From assembly GCF_030410485.1 (NCBI RefSeq), contig NZ_JAUHHC010000004.1, positions 124,001-188,000 of the forward strand: a stretch of 64,000 bases of DNA. The letters run 5' to 3'. Both the position numbers and the translations under genes were made by a program. This DNA comes from Roseateles violae (GTDB taxonomy: Bacteria; Pseudomonadota; Gammaproteobacteria; Burkholderiales; Burkholderiaceae_C). Within the stretch, counting starts at the first letter, position 1. Each line of letters begins with the position of its first letter. The notes under the pieces were generated by a model. The model did not search any database. It saw only the letters and a list, made by a program, of their open reading frames with translations, and was not told the origin of the DNA. Shown here piece by piece: positions 11,129 through 19,354 of the stretch.

Positions 11129-12021
11129 ACCGGCAAAGCGCCCACCTCCGTCGGCTGCGCGTCGCGGCTGCCCTGCTCTTTGTCTTGCTGCTGCTTCCGC
11201 TCGCCGCGCTGTGGCTGCTTGGTGATCGGCTCAGCGCGCCGGCTCAGCACGAGGTCGGCGTGCCACCCGCGGCGCTGAAGGCCGAGGCCCTGCGGATCCC
11301 GAGCGCCGCTGGCCAGATAGGCGCCTGGTTCGCGCCGGGCCGGCCCGGCAGCGGCGCCGTGCTGCTCCTGCACGGCGTACGCGGCGACCGACGCGCGATG
11401 CTGGGCCGGGCGCGCTTTTTGCACGAGCAGGGTTTCGCGGTGCTCTTGATCGATCTGCCGGCCCATGGCGAGAGCCGTGGCGAGCGCATCAGCTTCGGTC
11501 AGCGCGAGGGGCTGGGCGTGCGCGCGGCGCTGGACTGGCTGGGCCGTTGCCTGCCCGGCGAGAAGATCGCCGTGATCGGCGTCTCGCTGGGCGCGGCCTC
11601 CTACGTGCTGCTGGAGCCGCGGCCCGAGCCGGCGCCGGCCGCCGTCGTGCTGGAGTCCATGTACCCGACGATCGACGAGGCGGTCGCCGACCGGCTGGCC
11701 CTGCATCTGGGCGAGCCGGCGCGTGCGCTGGCACCGCTGCTGCTGCTCCAACTGCCCTGGCGGCTGGACATGTCGGCCGGGCGGCTGCGGCCGATAGACC
11801 GCATCGCCCGACTCGGCAGCCCGCTGCTGCTCGTCGCCGGCGATCGGGATCGCCACACCTTGCTGGCGGAGACCCGGGCACTCTATGCCGCCGCGGCCGA
11901 GCCGAAATCGCTGTGGATTGTCGAGGGCGCCGCCCATATCGATCTGCATGCCTTCGATGCGGCCGCCTACGAGGCCCGCGTCGGCGCCTTTCTGCGCGAG
12001 CGGCTGCGCCCTCCAGGTTGA
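11122..12021 (+). CDS. Membrane-anchored alpha/beta hydrolase at the end of the gcv operon
   Basis: Reading from a GTG at 11122 gives 299 residues and overlaps the sdaA stop by 7 bp; no ATG lies near the N-terminus. One hydrophobic segment (about 12-31) anchors it, and the rest is an alpha/beta hydrolase. The nucleophile is Ser155 in IGVSLGAAS, the acid Asp241 or Asp243 in VAGDRDRHT, and the base His272 in AAHIDL. The family covers dienelactone-hydrolase and lysophospholipase-like esterases. The overlap implies translational coupling to sdaA, but no link to glycine metabolism is known. Substrate unassigned. Confidence 0.75.
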   Translation: MLNRQSAHLRRLRVAAALLFVLLLLPLAALWLLGDRLSAPAQHEVGVPPAALKAEALRIPSAAGQIGAWFAPGRPGSGAVLLLHGVRGDRRAMLGRARFLHEQGFAVLLIDLPAHGESRGERISFGQREGLGVRAALDWLGRCLPGEKIAVIGVSLGAASYVLLEPRPEPAPAAVVLESMYPTIDEAVADRLALHLGEPARALAPLLLLQLPWRLDMSAGRLRPIDRIARLGSPLLLVAGDRDRHTLLAETRALYAAAAEPKSLWIVEGAAHIDLHAFDAAAYEARVGAFLRERLRPPG

Positions 12022-12034
12022 CACCGGCTCTTGT

Positions 12035-13078
12035 TCAGCGCCTCAGGCGCGGCGCGAGGAACACCTCGCCGACGTCGAAGCTGCTCTCCTGGCCGATCTT
12101 GCTCAGGCTGGCGACCAGCCAGCGCTGCGCCGCGCCGCGCCCGAGCTCGAACAGCGCGCGCAGCAGGCGTGGGTCGGTGTTCAGCTTGCTCGAGGCGTCG
12201 AAGGGCGCCAGGCCGGCCTCGTCGGCGATGCGGTGCATGCGCAGTTGCTTGTAGCGAGTGGGGTCGACCTTTCGGTCGCGCAGCAGCTTCTGCACAAAGG
12301 TGATCGCGCGCAGCTCGGCCACCAGGCTGGCGTTGAAGGTGATCTCGTTGACCCGGTCGGCGATCTCGACCGCGGTCTGCGGTATGCCCTCGTGCACGCG
12401 CGGATTGATCTGCACCAGCAGCACGTCGTCGGTCCGCGTGCCGTAGATCAGCGGCCACAGCGCGGGGTTGCCGGAGAAGCCGCCGTCCCAGAACGGTTCG
12501 CCGTCGATGACCACCGTGCGCGCCTGCTGCGGCAGGCAGGCCGAGGCCAGCAGCGCGTCGATGCCCAGCGTCTCGCCGCTGAACACGCGCGGCTGGCCGG
12601 TGCGCACCGAGGTCGCCGTGACAAAGACCTTCAGCGGCCCCTCGCGCAGCGCCGCCTCGTCGACATGGGCGGCGACGATGTCGCGCAGCGGGTCCAGATT
12701 GAAGGGGTTCAGCTGGGCCGGGCTCCACTGCCGCAGCCAGGCGTCCCACATCCCGTAGCCGGGCCATTGCGCGCGATTGAACATCCAGGCCGGCGCGCCG
12801 GCCGGCCCCGCGGCCGCGCCCCAGCAATGCGGCGCGCTGCTGACCGCCTGCCAGAAACGGCTCAGCGCCGCGCGCGCGCCCTCGGCGCCGCCGCGCGCCC
12901 AGCCGCAGGCCAGCACGGCCGCATTCATCGCGCCGGCGCTGGTGCCGGAGACGCCATCGAAGCGCAGGCGGCCATCCTCCAGCAAGGCGTCCAGCACGCC
13001 CCAGCTGAAGGCGCCATGCGAGCCGCCGCCCTGCAGGGCCAGATCGACCGCGGATCGCTGCGTCTTGCTGCGAGCCAC
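12035..13078 (-). CDS. Patatin-like phospholipase family protein
   Basis: The protein has 347 residues from a GTG start at 13078 with AGGA 11 nt upstream. It carries the patatin hallmarks: oxyanion loop GGGSHG (17-22), nucleophile Ser47 in GTSAG and catalytic Asp198 in WDGG. No signal peptide is obvious, so it is probably cytosolic and may be membrane-associated. It lies only 12 bp after dctP and may be the last gene of the TRAP-gluconokinase transcript. It converges on the alpha/beta hydrolase gene. The lipid substrate is unknown. Confidence 0.85.
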   Translation of the reverse strand: MARSKTQRSAVDLALQGGGSHGAFSWGVLDALLEDGRLRFDGVSGTSAGAMNAAVLACGWARGGAEGARAALSRFWQAVSSAPHCWGAAAGPAGAPAWMFNRAQWPGYGMWDAWLRQWSPAQLNPFNLDPLRDIVAAHVDEAALREGPLKVFVTATSVRTGQPRVFSGETLGIDALLASACLPQQARTVVIDGEPFWDGGFSGNPALWPLIYGTRTDDVLLVQINPRVHEGIPQTAVEIADRVNEITFNASLVAELRAITFVQKLLRDRKVDPTRYKQLRMHRIADEAGLAPFDASSKLNTDPRLLRALFELGRGAAQRWLVASLSKIGQESSFDVGEVFLAPRLRR

Positions 13079-13090
13079 CGCGACGGCGTC

Positions 13091-14116
13091 CTATTTCTTC
13101 GCGCGGATCTTCGCCAGCTCGGCCTGGGTCTCGTTCCACAGCTCCATGCCGACATTGGTGGCGATGCCGGCATTGACCTTGGTCAGCTTGTCGCGCATGC
13201 GACCAATCTCGGCCGGGCTCAGCTCGCTGACCTGCATGCCCTTGGATTTCAGCTCGACCAGGGCCTTGGCCGCTTCCTCCCGGGTGTCCTTGCGCTCGAA
13301 GTCGCGGCTGATGACGGCGGCCTTCTGCAGCACGGCGCGCTCGTCCTTGGACAGGCCGTCCCAGTACTTCTTGCTGACCAGCACGATCCAGGGCGCATAG
13401 ACGTGGTTGGTCACCGTCAGGTACTTCTGCACCTCGTAGAACTTGGCCGAGAGGATGGTGTTGTAGGGGTTCTCCTGGCCGTCGACCGCATTGGTCTCCA
13501 TCGCGGTGAACAGCTCCGAATAGGGCAGCGGCACCGCGTTGGCGCCGAGGATCTTGAAGCTGTCCAGGTAGACGTTGTTCTGCATCACGCGCAGCTTGAT
13601 GCCGCTGAGGTCCTCCAGCTTGTTGACCGGGCGCTTGCTATTGGTCAGGTTGCGGAAGCCGTTCTCCCAGTAGACCAGGCCGACCAGGCCCTTCTCCTCC
13701 AGCTTGGCCTTGACCTTGTCGCCGACCGGCCCGTCCAGCAGCGCGTCGGCCTCCTTGGTGTTGTTGATCAGAAAGGGCGTGTCCCACAGCGCCATTTCCT
13801 TGGTGATGCCAACCAGGGTGGCGGTCGAGCCGACCATCATCTCCTGCGCGCCGCCGATCAGCGCCTGCTGCATCTGCGTGTCGGGGCCCAGCGCCGCGCC
13901 GCCGATCAGGCGCAGCTTCATCTTGCCGCCCGAAAGCTTCTCGACGTTTTCGGCCAGCACCTTGGCCGCGCGGCCCTGGTTGCTGGCCTCGGCCAGGCCG
14001 TAGCCGAAGCGGATCAGGCGCGGCTTGATGTCCTGCGCCTGCGCGGCCAGCGGGGCGATCAGGGCCAGGCCCAGGGCGGCCAGCAGGGGGCGGCGAGCGG
14101 TCTTCTTCATCAACAT
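13091..14116 (-). CDS. dctP: TRAP transporter substrate-binding protein, DctP family
   Basis: This is the periplasmic solute receptor of a tripartite TRAP system, with 341 residues. The signal peptide runs to ALIAPLAAQA (cleavage near 28). The mature protein has the family pattern IKLRVMQNNVYLDSFKILGA with the conserved arginine that grips the substrate carboxylate, and NAVDGQENPYNTI. AGGAG lies seven bases before the ATG. The co-transcribed gluconokinase makes gluconate or a related sugar acid the likely ligand. Confidence 0.93.
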   Translation of the reverse strand: MLMKKTARRPLLAALGLALIAPLAAQAQDIKPRLIRFGYGLAEASNQGRAAKVLAENVEKLSGGKMKLRLIGGAALGPDTQMQQALIGGAQEMMVGSTATLVGITKEMALWDTPFLINNTKEADALLDGPVGDKVKAKLEEKGLVGLVYWENGFRNLTNSKRPVNKLEDLSGIKLRVMQNNVYLDSFKILGANAVPLPYSELFTAMETNAVDGQENPYNTILSAKFYEVQKYLTVTNHVYAPWIVLVSKKYWDGLSKDERAVLQKAAVISRDFERKDTREEAAKALVELKSKGMQVSELSPAEIGRMRDKLTKVNAGIATNVGMELWNETQAELAKIRAKK

Positions 14117-14144
14117 GGCGAGTCTCCTTGGTCGGTCTTGTGTT

Positions 14145-15437
14145 TTAGCGCATCCACGCCACCGGCGCGATGACGATCTGCGGGAAGATGGTGAACAGGA
14201 TCAGGATCAGCACATAGGTGAACAGGAAGGGGTTCACGCCCTTGATCACCTGGTGCATCGACAGCCGGCCGACGCCGGCCACGACGTTCAGCACGGTGCC
14301 GACCGGCGGCGTGATCAGGCCGATCGCGCCGTTGAGCACGAACATCAGGCCGAAGTAGACCGGGTCGATGCCGGCCTTGACGGCGATCGGCAGCATCACC
14401 GGGGCGAAGATCAGGATGGTCGGGGTCAGGTCCAGCGCGGTGCCGATCAGCACCAGGGCCACCATCATCACCGCCATCAGCAGCTTGGGCGACTCGATCA
14501 GCCCGCCCAGCCAGCCGGTCAGCGTGCCAGGCAGGTCGGCCAGGGTGATCATGTAGCTGGCGACCTGGGCACCGGCGCAAAGGAACATCACCACCGCCGT
14601 CGTCTTGGCCGCGCGCACCAGCACCTGCTGGAACTGCATCAGGCTCAGTTCGCGGTGGATGAAGAAGGCGATCACCATCGCATAGAAGGCCGCGACGACG
14701 GCGGCCTCGGTCGGCGTGAAGTAGCCCGACTTCATGCCGCCGATGATGATGACGGGCATCAGGATCGCCCAGAAGGCCTTCACCGTCGCGCGCAGGCGCT
14801 CCTTCATTGGCAGCGCCAGCCCGGCCGGCAGATCGATCTTGCGCAGCTCCAGCTTCCAGGCCACGATCAGGCCGGCGCCCATGATCAGGCCGGGCACGAT
14901 GCCGGAGAGGAACAGCGCGGAGATCGAGGTATTGGTCGTCACGCCGTAGATGACGAAGGGCATCGAGGGCGGAATGATGGGCGCGATGATGCCGCCCGAG
15001 GCGATCAGGCCGGCCGAGGTGGCCATCGGGTAGCCGTTGCGCTGCATCATCGGCAGCAGGATGGTCGCCAGCGCGGCCGTGTCGGCCAGGGCCGAGCCGC
15101 TCATGCTGGCCATCAGGATGGCCGCGCCGATCGCGACGAAGCCCAGGCCGCCGCGGATATGGCCGACCCAGGCCTGCGCCATGTCGATGATGCGCCGGCT
15201 GATGCCGCCGGCATTCATCAGCTCGCCGGCCAGGATGAAGAAGGGCACGGCCAGCAGCGGAAAGCTGTCGACGCCGGCCACCAGGTTCTGCGCCAGCAGC
15301 TGGGTATCCCAGAAGTCCAGCGCCCAGGCCATGCCGGCGCCGGTCAGCACCAGGGCAAAGGCCATCGGCATGCCGATGCCCATCAGCAGCAGCATGCCCA
15401 CGGAGAACACGACAAAGGCGAGTGCTTCGTTGCTCAT
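14145..15437 (-). CDS. dctM: TRAP transporter large permease subunit, DctM family
   Basis: This is the large membrane subunit that couples sodium or ion gradients to uptake. It has 430 residues with about a dozen hydrophobic helices and the DctM signatures GMPMAFAL and MSGSALADTAAL. It follows dctQ by seven bases, with GGAG inside the end of dctQ acting as ribosome site. Confidence 0.94.
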   Translation of the reverse strand: MSNEALAFVVFSVGMLLLMGIGMPMAFALVLTGAGMAWALDFWDTQLLAQNLVAGVDSFPLLAVPFFILAGELMNAGGISRRIIDMAQAWVGHIRGGLGFVAIGAAILMASMSGSALADTAALATILLPMMQRNGYPMATSAGLIASGGIIAPIIPPSMPFVIYGVTTNTSISALFLSGIVPGLIMGAGLIVAWKLELRKIDLPAGLALPMKERLRATVKAFWAILMPVIIIGGMKSGYFTPTEAAVVAAFYAMVIAFFIHRELSLMQFQQVLVRAAKTTAVVMFLCAGAQVASYMITLADLPGTLTGWLGGLIESPKLLMAVMMVALVLIGTALDLTPTILIFAPVMLPIAVKAGIDPVYFGLMFVLNGAIGLITPPVGTVLNVVAGVGRLSMHQVIKGVNPFLFTYVLILILFTIFPQIVIAPVAWMR

Positions 15438-15444
15438 GACCGAA

Positions 15445-15960
15445 TCACTCCATTTCCAGTTCGTGTTCCAGGTCCAACCGCTCGCCGCGGAAGATCTGGA
15501 TCAAGGCCAGCAGGCCGATGACGAGCGCGCTCAGCAGCGCCGGCAGCGGCAACAGGGCATTCGAATAGCCGAGCACGACCGAACGGCTCTCCATGCCGAC
15601 CACCACCTGCTGCCAGGCGCCCCAGGCGAGCAGCACGCAGGCCAGCAGGACCGAGGCGCGGATCAGCAGCGTCATCGCCAGCAGCGCGCGCGGGCGGCGG
15701 CGCAGCGGCAGCAGCAGGCTGGTGAAGGCCATGTGCTCGCCCAGCGGATAGGCGGCCGTCGCGCCGATGAAGACCATCCAGACGAAGAGCAGCCTGGAGA
15801 GTTCCTCGCTGGCCGCCACGCCGCTGCCGAAGCCGTAGCGCAGCACCACATTGATGAACACGGCCAGCGACATCACGGCCAGGCAGGCCGCCATCGCCCA
15901 TTCGCTGGCCCGCTGCCACAGCGGCTTGGCCGGATCGCTTGTTGTTGCTGTCGTCGTCAT
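15445..15960 (-). CDS. dctQ: TRAP transporter small permease subunit, DctQ family
   Basis: This small membrane subunit has 171 residues and four predicted helices. It carries the DctQ motif VVLRYGFGSGVAASEELSRLLFVWMVFIGA. Its ATG overlaps the gluconokinase stop (ATGA), so it is translated by coupling to that gene. Confidence 0.92.
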   Translation of the reverse strand: MTTTATTSDPAKPLWQRASEWAMAACLAVMSLAVFINVVLRYGFGSGVAASEELSRLLFVWMVFIGATAAYPLGEHMAFTSLLLPLRRRPRALLAMTLLIRASVLLACVLLAWGAWQQVVVGMESRSVVLGYSNALLPLPALLSALVIGLLALIQIFRGERLDLEHELEME

Positions 15961-16460
15961 TGCTGTTGGTCTCCGGCAAGCCAGTGCATCACCCGGCTCA
16001 GTTGTTGTGATGGGGCCTCGGCCGCGTCGACGCGCAGCACCCCCGGCTCGCCCAGCGGCGACTCCAGGGTGGCGAACTGGCTGTCGACCAGGCTGACCGG
16101 GAACAGATGGCGATCGCCGCGGCCGGCGACGCGCTGCAGCGCCAGCTCGCGCTCGATGTCGAGAAAGACGAAGCGCAGGCCCGGGCTGGCGGCGCGCAGA
16201 CCCTCACGGTAGCTCTTTTTCAGTGCCGAACAGGCCAGCACCGCGCCGCCGGGCGAGGCGGCCAGCAGTTCGCCAAGCCGCGCCAGCCAGCCGCCGCGGT
16301 CGGCGTCCGTCAGCGCTTCGCCGGCGCGCATCTTGGCGATATTGGCCGGCGAGTGATGGGCGTCGCCCTCGATATAGGGCCAGCCCAGACGCTCGGCCAG
16401 CGCCTGCCCCAGACTGGACTTGCCGCAGCCGGCCACGCCCATGACGACCAGATTGCTCAT
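15957..16460 (-). CDS. gntK: Gluconokinase
   Basis: GntK phosphorylates D-gluconate to 6-phosphogluconate, feeding the Entner-Doudoroff and pentose-phosphate routes. It has 167 residues, usual for the GntK/IdnK family. The P-loop GVAGCGKS is at 8-15; DAHHSPANIAKM binds substrate and CSALKKSYREGLR is typical of the family. It is first in a gntK-dctQ-dctM-dctP unit. The start codon lies within an operator-like palindrome (16459-16478), and no good ribosome site precedes it. Confidence 0.93.
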   Translation of the reverse strand: MSNLVVMGVAGCGKSSLGQALAERLGWPYIEGDAHHSPANIAKMRAGEALTDADRGGWLARLGELLAASPGGAVLACSALKKSYREGLRAASPGLRFVFLDIERELALQRVAGRGDRHLFPVSLVDSQFATLESPLGEPGVLRVDAAEAPSQQLSRVMHWLAGDQQQ

Positions 16461-16478
16461 TGGATAGCGCTGTCCAAT
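16459..16478. promoter_or_regulatory. GntR-type operator O1 at the gntK start
   Basis: ATTGGATAGCGCTGTCCAAT is a 20-bp palindrome with one mismatched pair around an AGCGCT centre, as LacI-family operators are. It overlaps the gntK start codon by two bases and shares its core with the site at 16588-16601. Confidence 0.7.
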
Positions 16479-16491
16479 CGATTCAATGAAA

Positions 16492-16511
16492 AGGCGATGC
16501 GGGCATCGCCT
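16492..16511 (-). other. Terminator-like hairpin in the gntK leader
   Basis: AGGCGATG and CATCGCCT form a perfect 8-bp stem with a 4-nt loop, 32-51 bp upstream of gntK. Read in the gntK direction it is followed by CTTTTCATT. The short T-run makes it a weak terminator candidate or an attenuator. Its role depends on where the gntK transcript starts. Confidence 0.4.
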
Positions 16512-16587
16512 GGCTTTTGGGCAGCGCCTGCGCACTGCCGGCTTCGCGGGTCTCCGATGCAGGTTTCCACCGTTGTCGACCGAGCTT

Positions 16588-16601
16588 GGATAGCGCTATC
16601 C
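16588..16601. promoter_or_regulatory. GntR-type operator O2 at the gntR promoter
   Basis: GGATAGCGCTATCC is a perfect 14-bp palindrome with the same centre as O1, 43 bp upstream of the repressor gene. A possible promoter TTGTCG (16573-16578) with an 18-bp spacer and TATCCT (16597-16602) would have its -10 inside the operator, implying autorepression. Confidence 0.7.
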
Positions 16602-16644
16602 TATTTCAACAAGCCATTCACCGTATCAGGGAAAGTACGCAGCA

Positions 16645-17676
16645 ATGCCCGCGTCATCGAAGCCCGCCGTCAAGCGCCCGCGCGCCAGCGGCCGCATTAC
16701 CTTGCAGGAAGTCGCCGAGGCGGCCGGCGTCAGCCCGATCACCGTCTCGCGCGCGCTGCGCGGCGAGCGCGCGGTGGCGGCCGAGCTGGTCGAACGGGTG
16801 CGGCAGGCGGCCGAGCAGCTCGGCTATGTGCCCGATCCGGCCGCCCGCGCGCTGGCCTCCAGCCGCAGTTCGCATGTCGGCGTGCTGATCCCCTTGCTCA
16901 GCAATGCGCTCTTCGTCGACCTGCTCGACGCGATCCAGCGCGCCCTGCTGCCGGCCGGCTACCAGACCCTGATCGGCGTCACCCACTACGACCCGGCCGA
17001 GGAGGAGGCCTTGCTGCGCAGCTATCTGCTGCACCGGCCGGCCGGCCTGATCGTGACCGGCTTCGATCGCACGCCGGTCGCGCGCAAGCTGATCGAGGCC
17101 AGTGGCGTGCCCTGCGTCCATGTGATGGAGACGGTGGCCGAGGCCGGCGTCTACAGCGTCGGTTTCTCGCAGGCCGAGGCCGGCGAGGCCATGACGGCTC
17201 AGCTGATCGAGCAGGGCCGCCGCCACATCGCCTTCGCGGCCGCCCAGCTCGACCCGCGCACCCTGCAGCGGGCCGAGGGCTATCGCCGCGCGATGCAGCG
17301 GGCCGGCCGGGCGCCACGCGAATGGCTGAACCCGCAGCGCAGCTCGCTGGCCCTGGGCGGCCAGCTGTTCGAGCAGATCCTGCACGAGGCGCCGGAGATC
17401 GACGCGATCTTCTTCAACAACGACGACCTGGCGCAGGGGGCTCTGCTGGCCGCCCTGCGCCTGGGCGTGCATGTGCCGGCGGAGATTGCCGTCGCCGGCT
17501 TCAACGACCTGACGGGCAGCGACCAGATGCTGCCGCCGCTGAGCACCGTGCGCACGCCGCGCAGCGCGATCGGGCGCGAGGCGGCGCGCATGCTGATGAG
17601 CCTGATGCGCGGCGAGGCGGTGCCCGAGCCGAGGCTCGATCTGGGCTTCGAGATCGTGCGTCGCGGCAGCAGCTGA
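16645..17676 (+). CDS. gntR: LacI-family repressor of gluconate genes (GntR-like)
   Basis: The protein has 343 residues. The N-terminal LacI helix-turn-helix is ITLQEVAEAAGVSPITVSRAL and the hinge helix lies near ARALASSRSSHVGVLIP. A periplasmic-binding-protein-like effector domain follows. The sequence resembles gluconate repressors of the GntR/LacI group. Divergence from gntK-TRAP and two shared operators support direct control of both directions, with gluconate or 6-phosphogluconate as likely inducer. Confidence 0.88.
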   Translation: MPASSKPAVKRPRASGRITLQEVAEAAGVSPITVSRALRGERAVAAELVERVRQAAEQLGYVPDPAARALASSRSSHVGVLIPLLSNALFVDLLDAIQRALLPAGYQTLIGVTHYDPAEEEALLRSYLLHRPAGLIVTGFDRTPVARKLIEASGVPCVHVMETVAEAGVYSVGFSQAEAGEAMTAQLIEQGRRHIAFAAAQLDPRTLQRAEGYRRAMQRAGRAPREWLNPQRSSLALGGQLFEQILHEAPEIDAIFFNNDDLAQGALLAALRLGVHVPAEIAVAGFNDLTGSDQMLPPLSTVRTPRSAIGREAARMLMSLMRGEAVPEPRLDLGFEIVRRGSS

Positions 17677-17704
17677 GCCGCGCCCGTTCATTGACCGAGG
17701 GCTT

Positions 17705-19303
17705 TTGCCGCCACCGCCTGGCGCCGGCCCGGGCAGAATGGGGGCAAGCCTCTCGCCCGCCACTTCCGTGCTTCCACGTCCCTCGTACGCAACGGCCATC
17801 GCCGCCCGCTGGCAACCGGCCGAGCGCCCGCTGCAGCAGTCCCGGCTCGATCAATGCATCCTGCTGGCGCTGCTGCTGCATGTCTGGCTGGTGCTGATGC
17901 TGGGCAATGCGCCGCCTGGCGCCGCCCGAACCGGCGACGGCGTCTGGGGCGCGCTGAGCGTGCGCCTGCTGGGCCCGCGCAACGAAGAGGGCAAGGATGG
18001 CGCGCTGCGGTCGCCCGGCGGCCCGGTCGGAGAGGCCCGGCAGCAGCGCTATGGCGGCAGCGTGCGGCGCGAGGAGCCGCGCCCGCCGGAGCCGGGCGCG
18101 GCGGAGCTGGGTCACTGGAGCCCGAGGCCGACCACCCACGAGGACAGCGTGCCGGAACCGCAGCCGGCCGATGCGCCGCCGCAGACGCGCAGCCTGCCGC
18201 CGCTGCCGGACAGGATCCGGCCGATCACCCGTCCGCCCGAGGCCTTGCAGGGCATGAGCACGCCGGAGGCGCTGAACGCGCCGCCGACGCCGGCGTTGCC
18301 CGAGCTGCCGGCGCTGCAGCCACCGCCCAGCCTGAAGGCGCTGCCCGATCAGGCCCTCCCCGTCCCACGGCCGCCGGCGCTGCTGGAACCGGTCCGGCGC
18401 CCACAGGCGCTGGACACGCCGGAGATCCCGCCCCAGGTCCCGTCCATGCCGGCATTGCAGCTGCCGCCGACGGTGAAGAGTCTGCCCGACCGCCCTGCTC
18501 CGCCCACGCGCCCGAGCGCCGCGCTGGAACACCTGCAACGCCCCGAGCTGGCGAGCACGCCACCGCTGCAGCCCGCACCGGCACTGCCCCCGCTGCAGCC
18601 GGCGCCGCGGGTGATGGCCCTGCCGGACAGTCGCGGCACCGCGCTGAACCGGCCCGCGCCACGGCTGGAAGGACTCAAGACGCCAGAGGCCCTGAGCGCC
18701 GCGCCGACGCTGGCACCGGCTCCGGACCTGCCCCCGGTGACGCTGCCGCCGACGCTGCAAAGCCTGCCCGAGGCGCCGAGCCGGATGCGGGCGCCGGCCC
18801 AGCCCTCACTGGAGCGCGCACGCCCGATCGAGACCGAAACGCTGCAGGCCGCGCCGGCGCTGCCGCCGATCCAGCTGCCAGCGGCTGCGGCAGCGGCTCC
18901 AACTCCAAACCCGGGCGCGACCGGCGCGGCGACCTCGCCCCAGGCCCAGCCCCTGCAGCAGCCGCCACAGCTCGGCGCCGGCCGTCCCGCCATCGGCAGC
19001 CCGGAGGCGGGCGCAAACCTGGGCCACGATGTCGCGACGCCGCCCTCGGCCCCGGCGAGCGCGGCGCCCCTGAACCTGAACCTGCCGCTGATGCGCAGCG
19101 GCGCGCTGTCCAGCCAGGGCACGCGCGGCCTGCTGCCGGTGCTGCCGCGCCCACCGGAAACGGCCAGGTCCAGGAACGAGACCGAGGCCGCGATCGACAA
19201 GGCCGGCAGGGCCGATTGCCGCAAGGCCTATGCCGATCTGGGCATCATCGCCGCCGTGCCGCTGGCGGCCGGCGCGCTCAGCGACAAGGGCTGCCGCTGG
19301 TAG
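17705..19303 (+). CDS. Proline-rich membrane-anchored protein with tandem repeats, TonB-like architecture
   Basis: The longest reading has 532 residues; starts at 17738 or 17768 (GTG) are equally credible, as none has a clear ribosome site. One membrane helix, CILLALLLHVWLVLMLG (about 51-67), contains a histidine as TonB helices do. A long region rich in Pro, Ala and Leu follows. Five imperfect repeats fill about residues 165-392. The C-terminus ends in a short segment with two cysteines (DCRKAYADLG and DKGCRW). I do not recognise a TonB C-terminal domain. A periplasm-spanning or wall-contacting role is inference. Confidence 0.65.
   Translation: MPPPPGAGPGRMGASLSPATSVLPRPSYATAIAARWQPAERPLQQSRLDQCILLALLLHVWLVLMLGNAPPGAARTGDGVWGALSVRLLGPRNEEGKDGALRSPGGPVGEARQQRYGGSVRREEPRPPEPGAAELGHWSPRPTTHEDSVPEPQPADAPPQTRSLPPLPDRIRPITRPPEALQGMSTPEALNAPPTPALPELPALQPPPSLKALPDQALPVPRPPALLEPVRRPQALDTPEIPPQVPSMPALQLPPTVKSLPDRPAPPTRPSAALEHLQRPELASTPPLQPAPALPPLQPAPRVMALPDSRGTALNRPAPRLEGLKTPEALSAAPTLAPAPDLPPVTLPPTLQSLPEAPSRMRAPAQPSLERARPIETETLQAAPALPPIQLPAAAAAAPTPNPGATGAATSPQAQPLQQPPQLGAGRPAIGSPEAGANLGHDVATPPSAPASAAPLNLNLPLMRSGALSSQGTRGLLPVLPRPPETARSRNETEAAIDKAGRADCRKAYADLGIIAAVPLAAGALSDKGCRW
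18200..18880 (+). repeat. Five degenerate coding repeats of about 47 codons
   Basis: The anchors LPDR, LPDQ, LPDR, LPDS and LPEA fall at residues 167, 213, 260, 306 and 354 of the proline-rich protein. Steps are 46, 47, 46 and 48 residues. Each unit follows roughly LPD, then RP, then LE or AL, then TPEAL, then a Pro/Leu stretch ending in LQLPPT or similar. The protein period is clear, while the DNA copies have diverged, so the repeat is old or under selection. Confidence 0.7.
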
Positions 19304-19310
19304 GCATGAA

Positions 19311-19334
19311 AAAGGCGCCCCGCGGGGCGCCTTT
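19311..19334. terminator. Bidirectional intrinsic terminator between convergent genes
   Basis: This is a perfect 24-bp palindrome with arms AAAGGCGCCCCG. On the minus strand it is followed by five T residues, which suits the end of the RND operon. On the plus strand the T-run is only three bases. It sits between the repeat-protein stop and the RND stop. Confidence 0.85.
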
Positions 19335-19354
19335 GCAAGCAAGAGGCTCGGGCC

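Noticed and set aside
18200-18880. CRISPR-like or minisatellite array
   Set aside because: The period exists at protein level only; DNA copies are too diverged and there are no spacers.
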